Source of the DNA: Cylindrodendrum hubeiense
Taxonomy: Eukaryota; Ascomycota; Sordariomycetes; Hypocreales; Nectriaceae
Length of the DNA: 64,000 nucleotides
Assembly: GCA_014621425.1 (NCBI GenBank)
Contig: JAANBB010000045.1
Location: 1-64,000, forward strand
Reading direction: 5' to 3'
Each line of letters begins with the position of its first letter. Position 1 is the first letter of the stretch. The translations under genes and the position numbers were made by a program. Shown in pieces: positions 1 through 11,720 of the stretch. The notes under the pieces were generated by a model. The model was not told where the DNA came from and made no database searches. It worked only from the letters and a program-made list of their open reading frames with translations.

Positions 1-2640
1 TTGTAATATTCCACCGAAATGAATGAAGCCTGAAAGTCAATTACTGAACTTCCCTATAGCGGAGTCACACTGGAGGGCCAACGCGGAGGAGTGCACAATA
101 CCCTCAAAACGGACCCGCATGGTGAGGATTATTACAAACCAGCTACGCGAGTCGCTTTGCAAGCGATACAGAGAGGGATCAGTCAGCGGTGGTATTTCTT
201 CATTAGTAAAGTATTTCCTGATGTACCATGTTATTTAATGTATCTCCTCACGAAGGAGTCCTCATTTAGATCTGAGATGAACAAGAGCACCACCACCATC
301 TTCTGATGCGCTGCTCAAATTTTATTCAGTGTTGAGAGTTTGGCAGAGCAATTGGGAACTATAAAGAACTCCTCAATTGATCCATATGCATCTCGCGGGC
401 CGCTTAGTTTCAACTCGACGACCCTCTTTCGGTTAGCTTATATCCGACTGAATGCGGACCTAGGACCCTGCCGCCAGCTTGGGATGAGGTACCAATGAGC
501 ATTTGCACGTGCACTTCATAGTGCTCTGGTATTGGAGGATGACGTTAGAATGGTCAAGGGAGTGGCAGTAATTCAGTTATGAGGACAAACCTTCAAAGGA
601 GCTTATGTTTTTAAAATCAAGGCAGTTTTGGAGCTGGTCTAGATCTAGGTGCTATTCTGATGCAATGAGAATTCAACAGTTAGATATGCACCATTACAAG
701 ATGCTATACAAGGACATTGACACCCCCCAATGTCGCCCTTACCACTCTCCAACACAACATATCATTTGTATTGCGTTGCTCTACCCTAAACCTCTTCTCA
801 ATGGTGTGCCATGATAGTTCTCTTCACTCTTGACCCCTATCATGGCATCTTCGTCCATAGATTATTCTCTTACCCTAAAGTCGATTGGACGACAAAGCGA
901 CTATGTCTAACTGAGCCCATGCTTCCGGGGGATCTGCATGACGAGATTTTGCCAACGTCTGATAGTCGGAATTTCTCCGTTTGGGATCCACCTCCTTTGA
1001 GTTCTCATCGTTCTCATCGTTCTGACCTGAAAAGGAAAGCGGGGCAAACGGAGATGTTTACGTAGACCCTTGTCCGGGGAAGATTGTTTCTATTTTCATT
1101 TTCAGGTATGTGAATCTGCCGATCTTTATTGGGCTACCCGCCTTTGGGATCTGTCTTGAAGCTTCGTTATTCTCCTTGAACAGCCGTTGTTTGCCCACTC
1201 TCAGACGATTCTCACGTCTAACACCTCCGGCAGCCTTCCCCTTAGGGCCGATGCGGACATTCCAATTGCGGGGCCGGCGACACATCTGCCGACGGCAGGT
1301 AGAGCATTCCCGGCAGAACGGAAAGCCCATCGTTTAATGCTCAGTCTCTGTCTATAAGAGGAAAGTGGTTGGGGTGTTGGGGGTTGGGGGCATGGCTGGG
1401 ACTCGTCACGGGAGTCTGGACGCTGTTATTCCTCCAAGGAGCTCGCACCGTTCCTCCTAGAACTGGCAAAGCAAGAGCTTATGACAGGCGACTATTACTA
1501 GAGTCTTCAGGCAGCAGGGGTAGAGCTACGGATCCGGCAATACCGACATGGCAGATTCAGTCCTACGGTGAAGCTGCCGGCGGCTGTGCTAACTATTAGT
1601 CGTCCTCGAACCAGCGGAGTCGACGCATTCGCGTCCTGACTTCATCTCAACCCCTTCCCCACACGCGGGAGCTGCGGCCATGGCGTCAAAGCCGAGATGG
1701 CAAGGGTAGGGTTACAACGCACCAGCCGCAAAGAGTACGCGGAGCATCGAGCCCCGGGGCCCGGCTTTTTGCATGTATGCTGTTCGTAAATGGGCCAACC
1801 CCGCTATTCCCGACAGGCCTATCCTTAATTTGGGGACGGTCCGTAGCGGGTGCTGGGACAGGCCCTTTGAATTAGGTCATCTGACCTTGTCTATGCGTTT
1901 TCATCGTAGGTTGCATTAGGGGCGAAATGGGGGCAGATGTCGGGGGCCTCACCTGACAGGGTAGATTAAAGGGCCGCTCTCACGTAGCGTCAGCAACAAC
2001 GCGCGGCCAGGAGCACGTTTCACAGGGCTGCGTTTACTCACCAATTGTGTTGACACGGGCTGGGACTACGTGGGATCTGGGCATTCTATCTGACATTTGA
2101 CAGCGCAAATCATCATTTGCACCGACTTGATAGTGGACGATGCGGAAATCCTGCAACAGATCGACGCATGAGCTCTGTCTTTAGACTTAATGTATTTAGG
2201 CTTATTGCAAACTAAGCTGGGGACGTTTTGTTAGCGGCAAACAAAACTCCCAATGATGATCGATCTCGTACGCCTCTTGGCAGCAGAGGCGAACCACACA
2301 CTCGGTTGCGCGGCACAACCCCTGGCACGACCAAACCGTCCCCTTCGTCACCTGGCCCCTGTCCGTTTCATCCCCTAACCGCTGGCCGACTGTAAGCCAG
2401 AGACTTCTCTCAGCCGCTTCCGTGTGCGCCGTACGCCATGCTACGTACTGGTAGCTTTCGCTCGATCGAGCTATTGCGTCGTCCAGAGCATCCTCGGTGA
2501 AATTTCTCATTTGTGCAACTTCTCTCCCGTCTCATCAGGTACCCCATAATCACAGCTCCAATCAGTCTAAGTCATGCCATCCACCTATCACAGACTCCTT
2601 TCATTCTATTCAGGATCACGACATCTTGGACGACATCTCA
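1..2640. other. Intergenic stretch, no supported gene
   Basis: All frames are broken into short ORFs of 102 codons or fewer, with no recognisable domain and no convincing exon chain. A short direct repeat (ttctcatcg twice) lies near 1004-1021. The last part, from about 2520, is pyrimidine-rich and belongs to the promoter and leader of the downstream pectate lyase gene. Confidence 0.5.
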
Positions 2641-2648
2641 TATATAAG
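2641..2648 (+). promoter_or_regulatory. TATA box of the pectate lyase gene
   Basis: The sequence tatataag lies 160 bases before the chosen ATG and is followed by a CT-rich stretch typical of transcription start regions in filamentous fungi. Position and match support a core promoter; no operator can be named. Confidence 0.5.
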
Positions 2649-2807
2649 TTTCGCATCATGACCGTGTTGTAATTCAATCCTCACCTCCATCTCCGGTTCT
2701 CCATCTCCATCCAGCTTCTCTATCTTCAGGCTCTTTTCTTGTACTTCGATTTACATCAGGACTGGCTCCAGATACATTTGCACCAAAACAATCTTCACAT
2801 CGCAAGG

Positions 2808-3809
2808 ATGAAGTTTACCAACGCCATCCAGTTCGCCCTTATGGGCCTGGCCGCTGCCCGCCCCAGCCCTACTGTTGAGGAGGATGCTACCCACGTTCTG
2901 AACAAGCGCGCAGCCATCACAGAGACGGCCACCCTGGGTTATGCTACCCAGAACGGCGGCACCACTGGCGGAAAGGGTGGCACCACCACCACCGTTTCGA
3001 CTCTGGCCCAGTTCACCAAGGCTGCTACAGCCTCTGGCGCCTATGTCATCTATGTCAAGGGTGCCATCTCAGGCGCCACCCAGGTCAAGGTCACGTCTGA
3101 CAAGACCATTGTTGGCGCCTTTGGCTCATCCATCAAGGGTGTCGGTCTTTACGTCAAGGGCCAGTCCAACGTCATCCTCCGTAACTTGGCCATCTCCAAG
3201 GTCTTGGCTGACAACGGTGATGCCATTGGCATCCAGGCCTCCACCAACGTCTGGGTCGACCACTGTGACCTCTCGTCTGATATGGACAACGGCAAGGACT
3301 ACTACGATGGTCTTCTCGATATCACGCACGCCTCCAACTACATCACCGTCTCCAACACGTTCCTTCACGACCATTACAAGGCTTCGCTTGTTGGCCACTC
3401 TGACAGCAACGCGGATGAGGATACCGGATATCTCAAGGTGACGTATGCCAACAACTACTGGTACAACGTCAACTCTCGCACTCCCTCTGTCCGCTTCGGC
3501 ACTGTTCACATCTACAACAACTACTACCTGACCATCGGCGCCACCGGCATCAACTCCCGCATGGGTGCTCAGGTCCGTGTCGAGTCCACCACCTTCGAGG
3601 ACAGCAGCGATGCTGATGTTATCACCTCGGTTGACTCCGATGAGGATGGCTACGTCACCGTCAGCGATGTTGCTCTTGGTGGCGGCACCAACAACGCCCC
3701 CGCTGGATCTTTCTCTGCCTCTTCCATCCCCTACAGCTACACCAACTACGGCAGCAGCAGCGTCAAGAGCAAGGTCTACGGAACCGCCGGCCAGACTCTT
3801 ACCTTCTAA
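2808..3809 (+). CDS. Secreted pectate lyase, polysaccharide lyase family 1
   Basis: Intronless gene for 333 residues. It should cleave polygalacturonate in plant cell walls by calcium-dependent beta-elimination, outside the cell. The start at 2808 is preferred over an in-frame upstream codon at 2739 because it begins a clean signal peptide (MKFTNAIQFALMGLAAA), followed by a short propeptide ending in Lys-Arg near residue 32, a Kex2-like site. The mature part shows the PL1 beta-helix pattern: an NVWVDHCDLSSD segment, the YYDGLLDIT calcium-site region and the catalytic-arginine region RTPSVRF followed by IYNNYY. The length is usual for fungal PL1 enzymes. A TATA box and CT-rich leader precede it, and a secreted metalloprotease follows on the same strand. 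Family assignment is firm. Pectin lyase activity is less likely because the lyase-type calcium-site acids are present, but only an assay would settle substrate preference. Confidence 0.95.
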   Translation: MKFTNAIQFALMGLAAARPSPTVEEDATHVLNKRAAITETATLGYATQNGGTTGGKGGTTTTVSTLAQFTKAATASGAYVIYVKGAISGATQVKVTSDKTIVGAFGSSIKGVGLYVKGQSNVILRNLAISKVLADNGDAIGIQASTNVWVDHCDLSSDMDNGKDYYDGLLDITHASNYITVSNTFLHDHYKASLVGHSDSNADEDTGYLKVTYANNYWYNVNSRTPSVRFGTVHIYNNYYLTIGATGINSRMGAQVRVESTTFEDSSDADVITSVDSDEDGYVTVSDVALGGGTNNAPAGSFSASSIPYSYTNYGSSSVKSKVYGTAGQTLTF

Positions 3810-5453
3810 GTGCGCAGCGTCTCTGCAGTGGGCTCTTGCGACATGGCTACAGGTAGCGTCCATCTCAAATGCGACCTGATTGTTAAATAGTTGGGCAATG
3901 TTTGCATTTCTTCACTATATTCTTGCGGTGTATATATTCTTCTTTCATAGTTTCGACGCGCATGCCTTGCCGTCTGTCGAATCTGTCGTACCAAATTGAA
4001 ATCCTTGGCCTGCAGGCCCAACCGCTTTTGTTTCAGTGCACACCAGTGATCTTTGAGGCTGTCCGCCATAATTAATATTACTTCGACATGTGAACTGAAA
4101 CTGTATTATTAGCACCTGCCACCATCCGAGTAAAAATATCTTCCTCTCTGACACTAATTCACCACATTTACTGCACTGGCATGCGTGGCAGGGTGTCTTG
4201 TAGTGGTTGCGGACCCTTTGGCGATTGAAAGTAGCCTAGGCCATGCAAAGCTTACAGGGCCCTTGGAGCCTATGAATGGGCGGGCATAAACCCAGTATCC
4301 TGTGGGTGGTGCTCACCTGACTATTTACTAAGACATGCCATCTTCGACTGTTGCCGCTGTCTATGAGCAATTTTGTGATAGGGACTGCGCATTGCCGGCG
4401 GCATAACAGGGTATAGGAGTCTGCGGCGCGACATAGTTGATTATTTGTTTCGTCAATACACCTGGCATTCACTCCGATAGTTGAGCATAGCAGGCCCCAG
4501 CGCGCTTTACCGCCAGTCGCGGCGGTGCAGCAGGTGAGGCGTATGATGGCGTCCAGCCAAGGCGTCAATCAGCCTTGCAGGGTCACGCCAAAGCGGGAGT
4601 TCACCTGGCAGCGGTGCCAGTAGCACTTCGGCAATTGCACATCCGTAGCGCTGTCGGCGACTAGTCGTGTCATGTTGACTACCCCAGTCGCGTAGCCAGT
4701 TCAGTCCCAAGCAGTCCGAAACCAGGTAGATCAGGTCTAAGCAGCGCAAGCGCAGGCCGATCAGGCCTAGGCAGCGCAGGCCCAGGCAGATCAGGCCTAG
4801 GCAGCTCAGGTCCATGCAGCTCAGACCCAGGCAGCTCAAGCCCAAGTCTTACACTCATTGCCGTCGGCTTCGGATACCTGCCGTGAGCAACAACTGTGCG
4901 GGGATGCATGACATTGGGCATTAGGTGGCGTAGCACGAGCGAATGGTTCAGTCCGGCCTGCCACTTACATAATTAGTCCCTAACCGTGGCGCTGGAGGCG
5001 CTGGCTTAGCTCTTGTGCTCAATCACCTAGTGGCTCTCGACAGACGGTGAATGACCCTTGGAAGCCACTCGGAATCCGAATGCCAGCTGTTCGACGGTTT
5101 GTGGTGGCTGGGGCTAATCATGGGCTTGCCACACAACCTAGCATTAGCTTGTGATAGAGTTGGCTAACAGGAGCTAAATTTCTCAGGCGAGTCGAGACCC
5201 TATAAGGCTGCGTATCAAGCTTATATTTGGCGTCTGTAGCTAGAGACGAGGCGCTGAACAGCCTAAATGCCAAGACAATGGACCGCCATCATCTTCAGCT
5301 GAAAGAATCGGTGGAGGGAGCTGAACATGGAGCTATCCATATATGGTAGCTTCTGCTGCGCGCTGTGATTTCGCGTCATCTCCATGGTTTATTCCAATTT
5401 GTTTCGCCATCTGGATTGCTGTTCACCTCCGATCTGTGCCCAACCATTCCAAC
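3810..5453. other. Intergenic region with a minisatellite
   Basis: No gene is supported between the pectate lyase stop and the metalloprotease start. The only structured element is the 15-base minisatellite at about 4690-4850, listed separately. The small minus-strand ORFs here are translations of that repeat and carry no known domain. Confidence 0.5.
4690..4850. repeat. Minisatellite with a unit of about 15 bases
   Basis: Imperfect tandem copies of a unit resembling aggcctaggcagcgc alternate with gatcaggcctaggca-type variants. About ten degenerate copies can be followed. The unit length is a multiple of three, so the minus strand reads as a Leu/Gly/Cys-rich pseudo-repeat (CLGL, DLSC); I treat this as a by-product and not a protein. 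Confidence 0.75.
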
Positions 5454-8002
5454 ATGGTGTGCGTTCGAAATCTATGCCTCGCTGCACTCGTGAGTGTGAG
5501 CTTGGTGTCAGCCCGCGCAGATGAGCGCAGGTTCAGAGATGCTCCTGTCGCGACCACCCTTGACAAGCCGTGGGCATTCAAGAGAGTATTCAGCAACCAC
5601 AATGTGTACGCCAGGCAAGAATCAACGGTTGTGCTAGTCGACCCAGTACCTACCGATGCTCCGCAACCGACCGATGCTGTAGAAGATCCGGTACCCACCG
5701 ACGCCGTGGAAGATCCAGTACCGACCGATGCTGTAGAAGACCCGGTACCTACCGACACTGTGGAAGACCCGGTACCGACCGATGTCGTGGAAGATCCGTC
5801 GCCCACTGATGTCGTGGAGGAACCGTCGCCTACAGATGTCGTGGAAGAACCGTCGCCCACCGACGTCGTGGAAGAACCATCACCCACTGATGTAGAGGAG
5901 CCGTCTGCGACAGACGGTGAGGGGCCTTCAGGAACAGACATTGAAGCAGATCCATCAGTAACCGGCGTTGATCCGTCAAACACCCAAGGTTTGTTGCCTC
6001 CACCGCCATCGGCCACTGAGATTGAAGTCGCTCCAACAACTATAGTCGACGATCCGTCGCCGACAGGCACTCAAGAACCATCGCCAACAGCTGACGAAGA
6101 CCCTTCTACCACAGGGGACGAAGTCCCATTCACAACAGCCGCCGATGTAGCACCATCCGAGACTAATAGCGAAGGTCCGTTACCGACTGATAGTGAAGAG
6201 CCGTCGCCAACTGATGCCGTGGCTTCGTCGCCGACTGACGCCGAGGCTTCCTCGCCAGCCGACACCGACGCCCCGGTATCGACAGACGCACCAGTATCGT
6301 CATCCGCTGACGAGCAAGAACCAACAGCGACCGAGTCTGACAACGATCAAGCGGACAAGACCCAATCCGATGAAGATAGCCCATCGAAGACCGACTCTAA
6401 TGATGAGGCTTCGTCTACTGGCGATGACAGTGATGAGCCTACCTCTAGCGATAAGTCAAGCAATGGTGACGACGATGATAATGGAAACTCGAAGACCTCC
6501 TCTGCATCCGGACCTTCGGAAACTGGAAACACAGGAGGCGGAAACTCAGGGAGCAACTCAGATCACGCCGACACTGGAATTGTTTCTGTCGATAGCACGG
6601 ATGGCGCTGAATCCTCTTACGCAACCCCACCGGACGTCACTTCTCCTGAACAACACATGGCCGAGTTCCAGGCCAACTTGCCCGACACAGCCATCACTGG
6701 CGTGGACGCTCAAGAGGTCGTCGTTATGGAGGCCGTCATGTTCGACTACTTTGTGATCAACGATCCTGCGCCTGCTGATGCCGGTAACATCAAGCTTTCC
6801 TCCAACGTGTCCAATTGTAAGGTTGAGATCGCAAAGCGGAGTCTGAGCGGTATCGTTTCCCGGGATCTGAGAGAGAACTGCAAATATGTCACGTCTCTCG
6901 ACTTCGACGTCTACTTCAACTACATCCGGAATACGACTGATGGTGAACGCCCAAACAACCTGGCGGAACGGGTTGAAACTAGTGTAAGCGCCAAGCTCAC
7001 ATTGTGTAACGAGAATACCACGTTGGAGACTAACTGACGTTTCACAGATCGAACGTCTTAACGATGCTTTCGGCTCCCTTGGAATCACCTTCACCTTCAA
7101 AAGCTACCAGCAGTGGGCACCTCCTGATTCTGGTGAAAACAAAGACTGGTCAAAGGTTAAGCAGTTTGAAGAGCGACTTCAGAAGTGGCAGACTCAAACT
7201 CACACCGGAGACGAGATGACTGTGAATGTGTGGCTGGTAAACGACCTTCGAGGCAGCGACGACAACGAGCTGAACGGGGTATGTATGATCCTCGCCGTCT
7301 CTGGTTCAATCACTGATAGTATTCCGTAGTATGCCTCTTACCCCTGGGACAAGAAGGGCTCTTTGGACGGTATCGTCATGAGGGAAGACCGCATCAACAA
7401 GAAAGACGTCCCCAGCTTCATCCACGAGGTCGGACATTGGCTCGGACTACGACACACCTTCCGCGAGCAAGTAGACAAGACTGTCGACGACTGCAAAGCT
7501 GCAGACGGTTTGGTCGATTCCAGCGTCACAACTGGTCTCAAGGATAAAATGTACTCTTGCAGCCAGTCGACTTGCTTTGGTGCGGAGACCAAGGAAATTC
7601 TCAACTTCATGAGTGTAAGCACTGAGCCTTCCCACTGTATCTCCTATTCATGTGAGCTAACGAATCGCTTTTTGCACTTAGTTCTCCCAATGCCGCGGCA
7701 AAACTCCCGAGCAAGGCTTCACTACCGATCAAAAGTCGGCCATCTACTCTCGAGTCCTCAAATATCGACGTGGCTACCGCGAGGGAGAGTGCACAGCTCA
7801 ATACACCGACTCTGGAGAGGCCAAGAAGATAAAGAAGCGTTCCACTATGCAGGATCTCGTCGATGGGCAGTGTCCCAACATTAACGCCGCAGTACAGGAT
7901 TTGGGGGCCCAGCCAACAGCCACCAACTCAGGTGCGCACTTGGCGTACAGCTCGATTTATGCTCTTGTAGCAATGGGCTGCTCCCTGTTTGTCATGCTGT
8001 AG
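5454..8002 (+). CDS. Secreted M43-type metalloprotease with repeat stalk and GPI-like tail
   Basis: Four exons (5454-6983, 7048-7278, 7330-7614, 7682-8002) joined in frame give about 788 residues. The start at 5454 begins a signal peptide (MVCVRNLCLAALVSVSLVSA); an in-frame upstream ATG at 5343 would bury it. Residues about 65-150 are nine-residue repeats of the type EDPVPTDAV, followed by a Ser/Thr/Pro/Asp-rich stalk to about residue 390, probably O-glycosylated. The C-terminal third is the protease domain: HEVGHWLGLRH is the zinc site HExxHxxGxxH of metzincins, and NFMSFS is the methionine turn, restored only when intron 3 is removed. This fits the cytophagalysin/pappalysin family M43. The protein ends in a hydrophobic segment after small residues (LAYSSIYALVAMGCSLFVML), which suggests GPI anchoring at the cell surface. 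The stalk is far longer than in ordinary fungal M43 enzymes, which are about 300 residues. Confidence 0.88.
5662..5905 (+). repeat. 27-base in-frame tandem repeat inside the protease gene
   Basis: About nine copies of a 27-base unit encode the nonapeptide (V/E)EDP(V/S)PTD(A/V). The first copies are nearly uniform, with alternating ccggta and ccgtcg versions; later copies decay into the general Ser/Thr/Pro stalk. Because the unit is a multiple of three, copy-number change would alter stalk length without breaking the frame. Confidence 0.85.
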
Positions 8003-8857
8003 ATGTTGGGTGCGAGTTAGGGGAGAGAAGCATGTTATGGGGTTTGAGCTGATCGTTTGCGGTTATCATTCTATTGAGAGGAGCTTGAGAATTTGAACAT
8101 GACGATGTCGACACGGCCGTTTACGTTAGCGACATCATATCTAGGTTATTTACGAGGGAGATTTTGACGAATTACTATAGCATCATATAACCAATGGGAT
8201 GAGACAGAAGAAATTGTAGCATTCTTAAATAATAGCTCACCTCTTCATTGTCTCAACTACCAATCGACCTGTGGATTTGTATGTCGCGGCTATATTGGGT
8301 ATTATCTACTCTCGAGAGGAATGAGTATGGGATGGATCCGAATACCTTGCTTAACAACCGCGTCCGACACACGCCTGGAGAGAAAACTCTGTGTGGTGGG
8401 TTCGAACGGTTGGACTATTCTTGTCTGGACCCGGCCCAGGGCCGAGTACACCCTCAGCAAGACCCAGCCTGTGACACTTACATCTGTGGAGAATATTATT
8501 AGATAATCGCGTGAAATTGGAATGTTCTAGTTGTACCTTTGTGAGGAACGTGGCTAATTACATAATCTCAGATAGATCAAGTCAATTCCACTTGCTATCA
8601 CTTGCATGCTCATAATCACCCACAAAACTGAGGGACTTCAAGCTATATTGATCTCTGCATCTCGCATTGGGCAGCGCTGAAATTCTGAGCGACTTCATCT
8701 CCAACTTGAACAATTCCGATTGCTTTCTTCTAACTAAAAGGTGGTCTCGCGCCTATGTCCCATAAATGCCTCAAAGCTGATTTCGGTTTCTTTCAATAGA
8801 AAAAGAGGTTAAACAGAGTCTTGGCGCCAAGAGAAGTAAGAGAGAGAGCATAACCTG
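8003..8857. other. Intergenic region with one copy of a dispersed repeat
   Basis: The first part is the 3' region of the protease gene. Bases of about 8215-8375 match another segment at about 13935-14095 (separate entry). No ORF here has domain content. Confidence 0.5.
8215..8375. repeat. Dispersed repeat, copy A
   Basis: About 160 bases align with 13935-14095. Shared blocks include aaataatagctcac, gagaggaatgagtatgggat with the following ggatccgaa, and ccgacacacgcc. Most differences are C/T or G/A transitions, with copy B the more T-rich. No terminal inverted repeats or coding remnants were seen, so the parent element cannot be named. Confidence 0.7.
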
Positions 8858-10551
8858 ATGGAGGAATCCGAAGGAGTTCGACCCTCCCCTAGACCAAAGG
8901 GGCACGAGGCAATCGGCAGATCTACTGACACGCAGACGTCGTCTTCTGCTAGAGATTTCAAATTCGTCGATTTGTCTCATCCAGAAAGTTTATCTACGAA
9001 TAAAGGCATTCGAACAGAAATCCGTCAGCATGTTATGAAAGATATTGGCCAACAACGGAGGCGGCACCGCCCAAAAACAAAATCTTCGAAGGCAGTTCAC
9101 GCTTCTGCCCATCACCCGGCCGGGGAAACGCCATTAACACGGAATGAAAACAGAAATATCGTGTTACCGCGTCAAACGCTGGTACCGCTTGGCAGTCTCC
9201 CGGTCGAGGCCAATGCCCGTGTACGCGAGCTCCTACATTTTAGTACGTTGAGCGAATTGCTGTCGCCAAACTTCCTGTTTGGCAAGAAACGTGAATTAGT
9301 CTCATCATCTTACATATATCAGTCAATGCAACCGCTCACCTCTATCAACCTCTACGCAGTGCCTGGATTGAGATTGCAATGACGGATCCAGGCGCTTTCC
9401 ATGTGACTCTGGGAAATACTGCTACGTTTTTAGCAATGCTCAATGGAGGCGGTAATCCAATTAAGAGTCCGGAGTTTTTAGGTCACTTTTCCCGCTCAGT
9501 CATGCTTTTAAGACGACGACTTACTAGCGCAACCGAAATCGTGAAAGAAGGAACAATCGCTAATATTTTGGCTCATGTCTGTCTCAGCGTATGTCTTCAC
9601 ACCCACATCATCCTTAATTACTGTACATAACTGTGCACAATAGATACGATATAATGACTGGGAAAGTTGGAGTGTTCATGTGGATGGTTTGAGCCATATC
9701 TCAAATTTGCGAGGCGGACTGGCAGATCTTGGGCATCGCATGCCCACTCTTATTTTTTTGTAAGCATAAGTTGTGATGAAGCTTATTAAGTATGCTACTG
9801 ACAACTTCTTTAAAGCTATGACATATCTGGCAGCATAGTCTTGGATTCATCTCCTCGCTTCCCACCTCCTCCAGATATCCTCGCTGGACGTATGCGATCC
9901 CTCAGGGGTATGCCGTATAGACTACAGACATTGCTTCTTCAAATAGGACAGATGCCTGCTCATATATCTGTAGTGGGTGATGCCTTGGAGATGGTATCAT
10001 CAATTACAGATATAATAAATCTCAACAGCCACTCTGCATCCTTCTGGGAAAAGGACATTGATGCAATCACCTTACTCGGCCCCTGCATTCACTTTTTGTT
10101 ATCTATGCCTAGGCTGCCAAATGGTTTTGGCGCCCTGCCACAGGCTGGTGATTTCATAATTAGGGAGATCTTGCGGTTGGTTAGCCTGCTGATCATGTCA
10201 AAGTTGAAGGGCATGTTCGGTTTGCCTTCAAGTGAGCAAGGAGCCCTTCAGGCCAAGTTGAAGGACTCGGTTGCTCAGCATGCGGGAAGTCTAAATCAGA
10301 AACACTTTGAGTTGAAAGTCTGGTCTCTGGTCACAGCGGCCTTGCTGCAGAACGACGGCGAAAGAGGCGTATACATACAGGAGATCCAGAGAGCGGTGAG
10401 TAGCAACGCCAATCAATCTCCTGAAGAAATGATTAAGCTTGCTGGGGAAATGATTTGGATTAATATTTTAGAATCACCTAACGTTGAAGGTCTACTGCAG
10501 GAAGTTAATTTGTACGCGGTTAACAATGATGATTTTTCAATGGACAATTAG
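8858..10551 (+). CDS. Fungal-specific transcription factor domain protein without zinc cluster
   Basis: The reading is assembled from exons starting at 8858, with clear introns at 9589-9643 and 9760-9815. A further intron ends near 9359; its donor is unclear, with candidates at 9247, 9262 and 9277 that keep frame. The protein opens with a basic, Ser-rich segment (HVMKDIGQQRRRHRPK). It continues into the pattern usual for fungal transcription-factor-like proteins: a WIEIAMTDPGAFHVTL helix, a DGLSHISNLRGGL segment and a YDISGSIVLDSSPRF segment, followed by long helices. No Cys6 DNA-binding cluster is present, so it may act as a cofactor or bind DNA through another partner. The awkward first junction could also mean a damaged allele. 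Family-level call is reasonable; targets are unknown. Confidence 0.65.
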
Positions 10552-10665
10552 GCGGCAGACGAGGAGAATGATTGAGCTTTACTAAGAAATACACACGATA
10601 ATGACAGTGTAACAAACAGACTCTGAGCTACATGGATTTAATCATAACTTTCAAGCAGCTTGATC

Positions 10666-11585
10666 TTATCCTCCATTGATACCACCACTGACTGAGATGA
10701 ACTGGCCAGTAATCCAGCGACTCTTCTCGCTGGTTAAGAGGAGTACGGCATCGGCAATATCCTCGACAGTGCCAACTCTTTCTTCAGCCCGAGTTAAAGA
10801 GACAAGATAGTCCTTTGCTTGCTCAACTTCAGGCACTGGTGGCAACGAGTCCGTCAAAACGGGGCCAGGAGCCACGGTGTTAATAGTGATATGCTTCCCA
10901 TCACGACCAATCTAAGCACCAAAGGTCAGCCAAATTTGGGGTTGGGCACGCGGAAGACTAATCAATTACCTCACGGGCCAATGTGAAAGTCAATTGGTCC
11001 ATAGCAGCCTTTGCGGCAGCATAGATAGGCATTTGAACGAAGCCCATCCTAGAAGCAACGCTTCCAATATTAATGATGCGCCCACCTCGTGGAATGTATG
11101 GATAGGCAGTTTGGAGGAGTAGGACAGGGCCGACAATTGCAACCTCGAATGATCGCATAATATCTTCAGGCTTGCTCGTAAGGATTGTCCCCCCTGCGAC
11201 AAGGCCTGCACAATTCACTGAAGGGAGAGTTGATGAGCCTAGAAATCTAAACGGTTGGGTTTGTAGGAATATTATACTTACCGATGATGTCAATGTGATC
11301 AACACCAAAAGCTTCGAGGGTCTCGTCCACGATCTTCTGGCTTCCCTTTGGGGTAGATACATCGGCCCTCACAGCGTGAACTCGACCCTTGCCCACAGTT
11401 GATTCAATCTTGGCGACGACCTCTGCAGCTCGAGAAACAGAAGACTCAGAGACGTAGTTGATTGTGACGTGCGCACCAGCACGAGCCAGTGTGAGCGCAA
11501 TGGCAGCGCCAATGCCGTTCTCTCGACCAGAGCCAGTGATAATAGCCACCTTGTTGGGGAGAGAGAGGCCTTCAGTTGCCGACAT
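10666..11585 (-). CDS. Short-chain dehydrogenase/reductase
   Basis: Three exons on the minus strand (11585-11282, 11217-10970, 10911-10666) join in frame. It is a classical cytosolic SDR with an NAD(P)-binding Rossmann fold near the N terminus (ITGSGRENGIGAA, the TGxxxGIG pattern), the NCAG structural motif, a catalytic serine in NIGSVAS and the YAAAK catalytic Tyr/Lys pair. The C terminus (WITGQFISVSGGINGG) matches the 3-oxoacyl-reductase/glucose-dehydrogenase-like branch. It is transcribed away from an NmrA-like gene, with about 0.8 kb between their starts, so a shared promoter region is possible. Substrate is unknown; members act on sugars, ketones and secondary-metabolite intermediates. 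Confidence 0.92.
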
Positions 11586-11710
11586 TTTGATGTTTGGATG
11601 AACAAATTGGGATTGAGTTTAGTATTTTGATGATGTTTGGAAGATTGCTTGTTGTTGCAGTGTGTAATAGTGTTGTGAAGGCAGTACGGAAATCACGGCT
11701 GAGGGTAATG

Positions 11711-11720
11711 CTCTTTATAG
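11711..11720 (-). promoter_or_regulatory. TATA box of the SDR gene
   Basis: Reads ctataaagag on the minus strand, about 126 bases before the SDR start codon, in a suitable position for the core promoter. Confidence 0.4.

Noticed and set aside
3126..3863. 245-codon ORF antisense to the pectate lyase
   Set aside because: It is a codon-bias shadow of a GC-rich coding strand: Val/Asp/Gly-rich with no domain.
5423..6070. 215-codon minus-strand ORF over the protease repeat
   Set aside because: Its Gly/Ser/Thr repeat is the reverse reading of the 27-base coding repeat, and the plus strand has the signal peptide and intron structure.
8385..8415. B-box-like ggttcgaac
   Set aside because: No A box or acceptor stem lies at the right distance, so it is not a tRNA gene.
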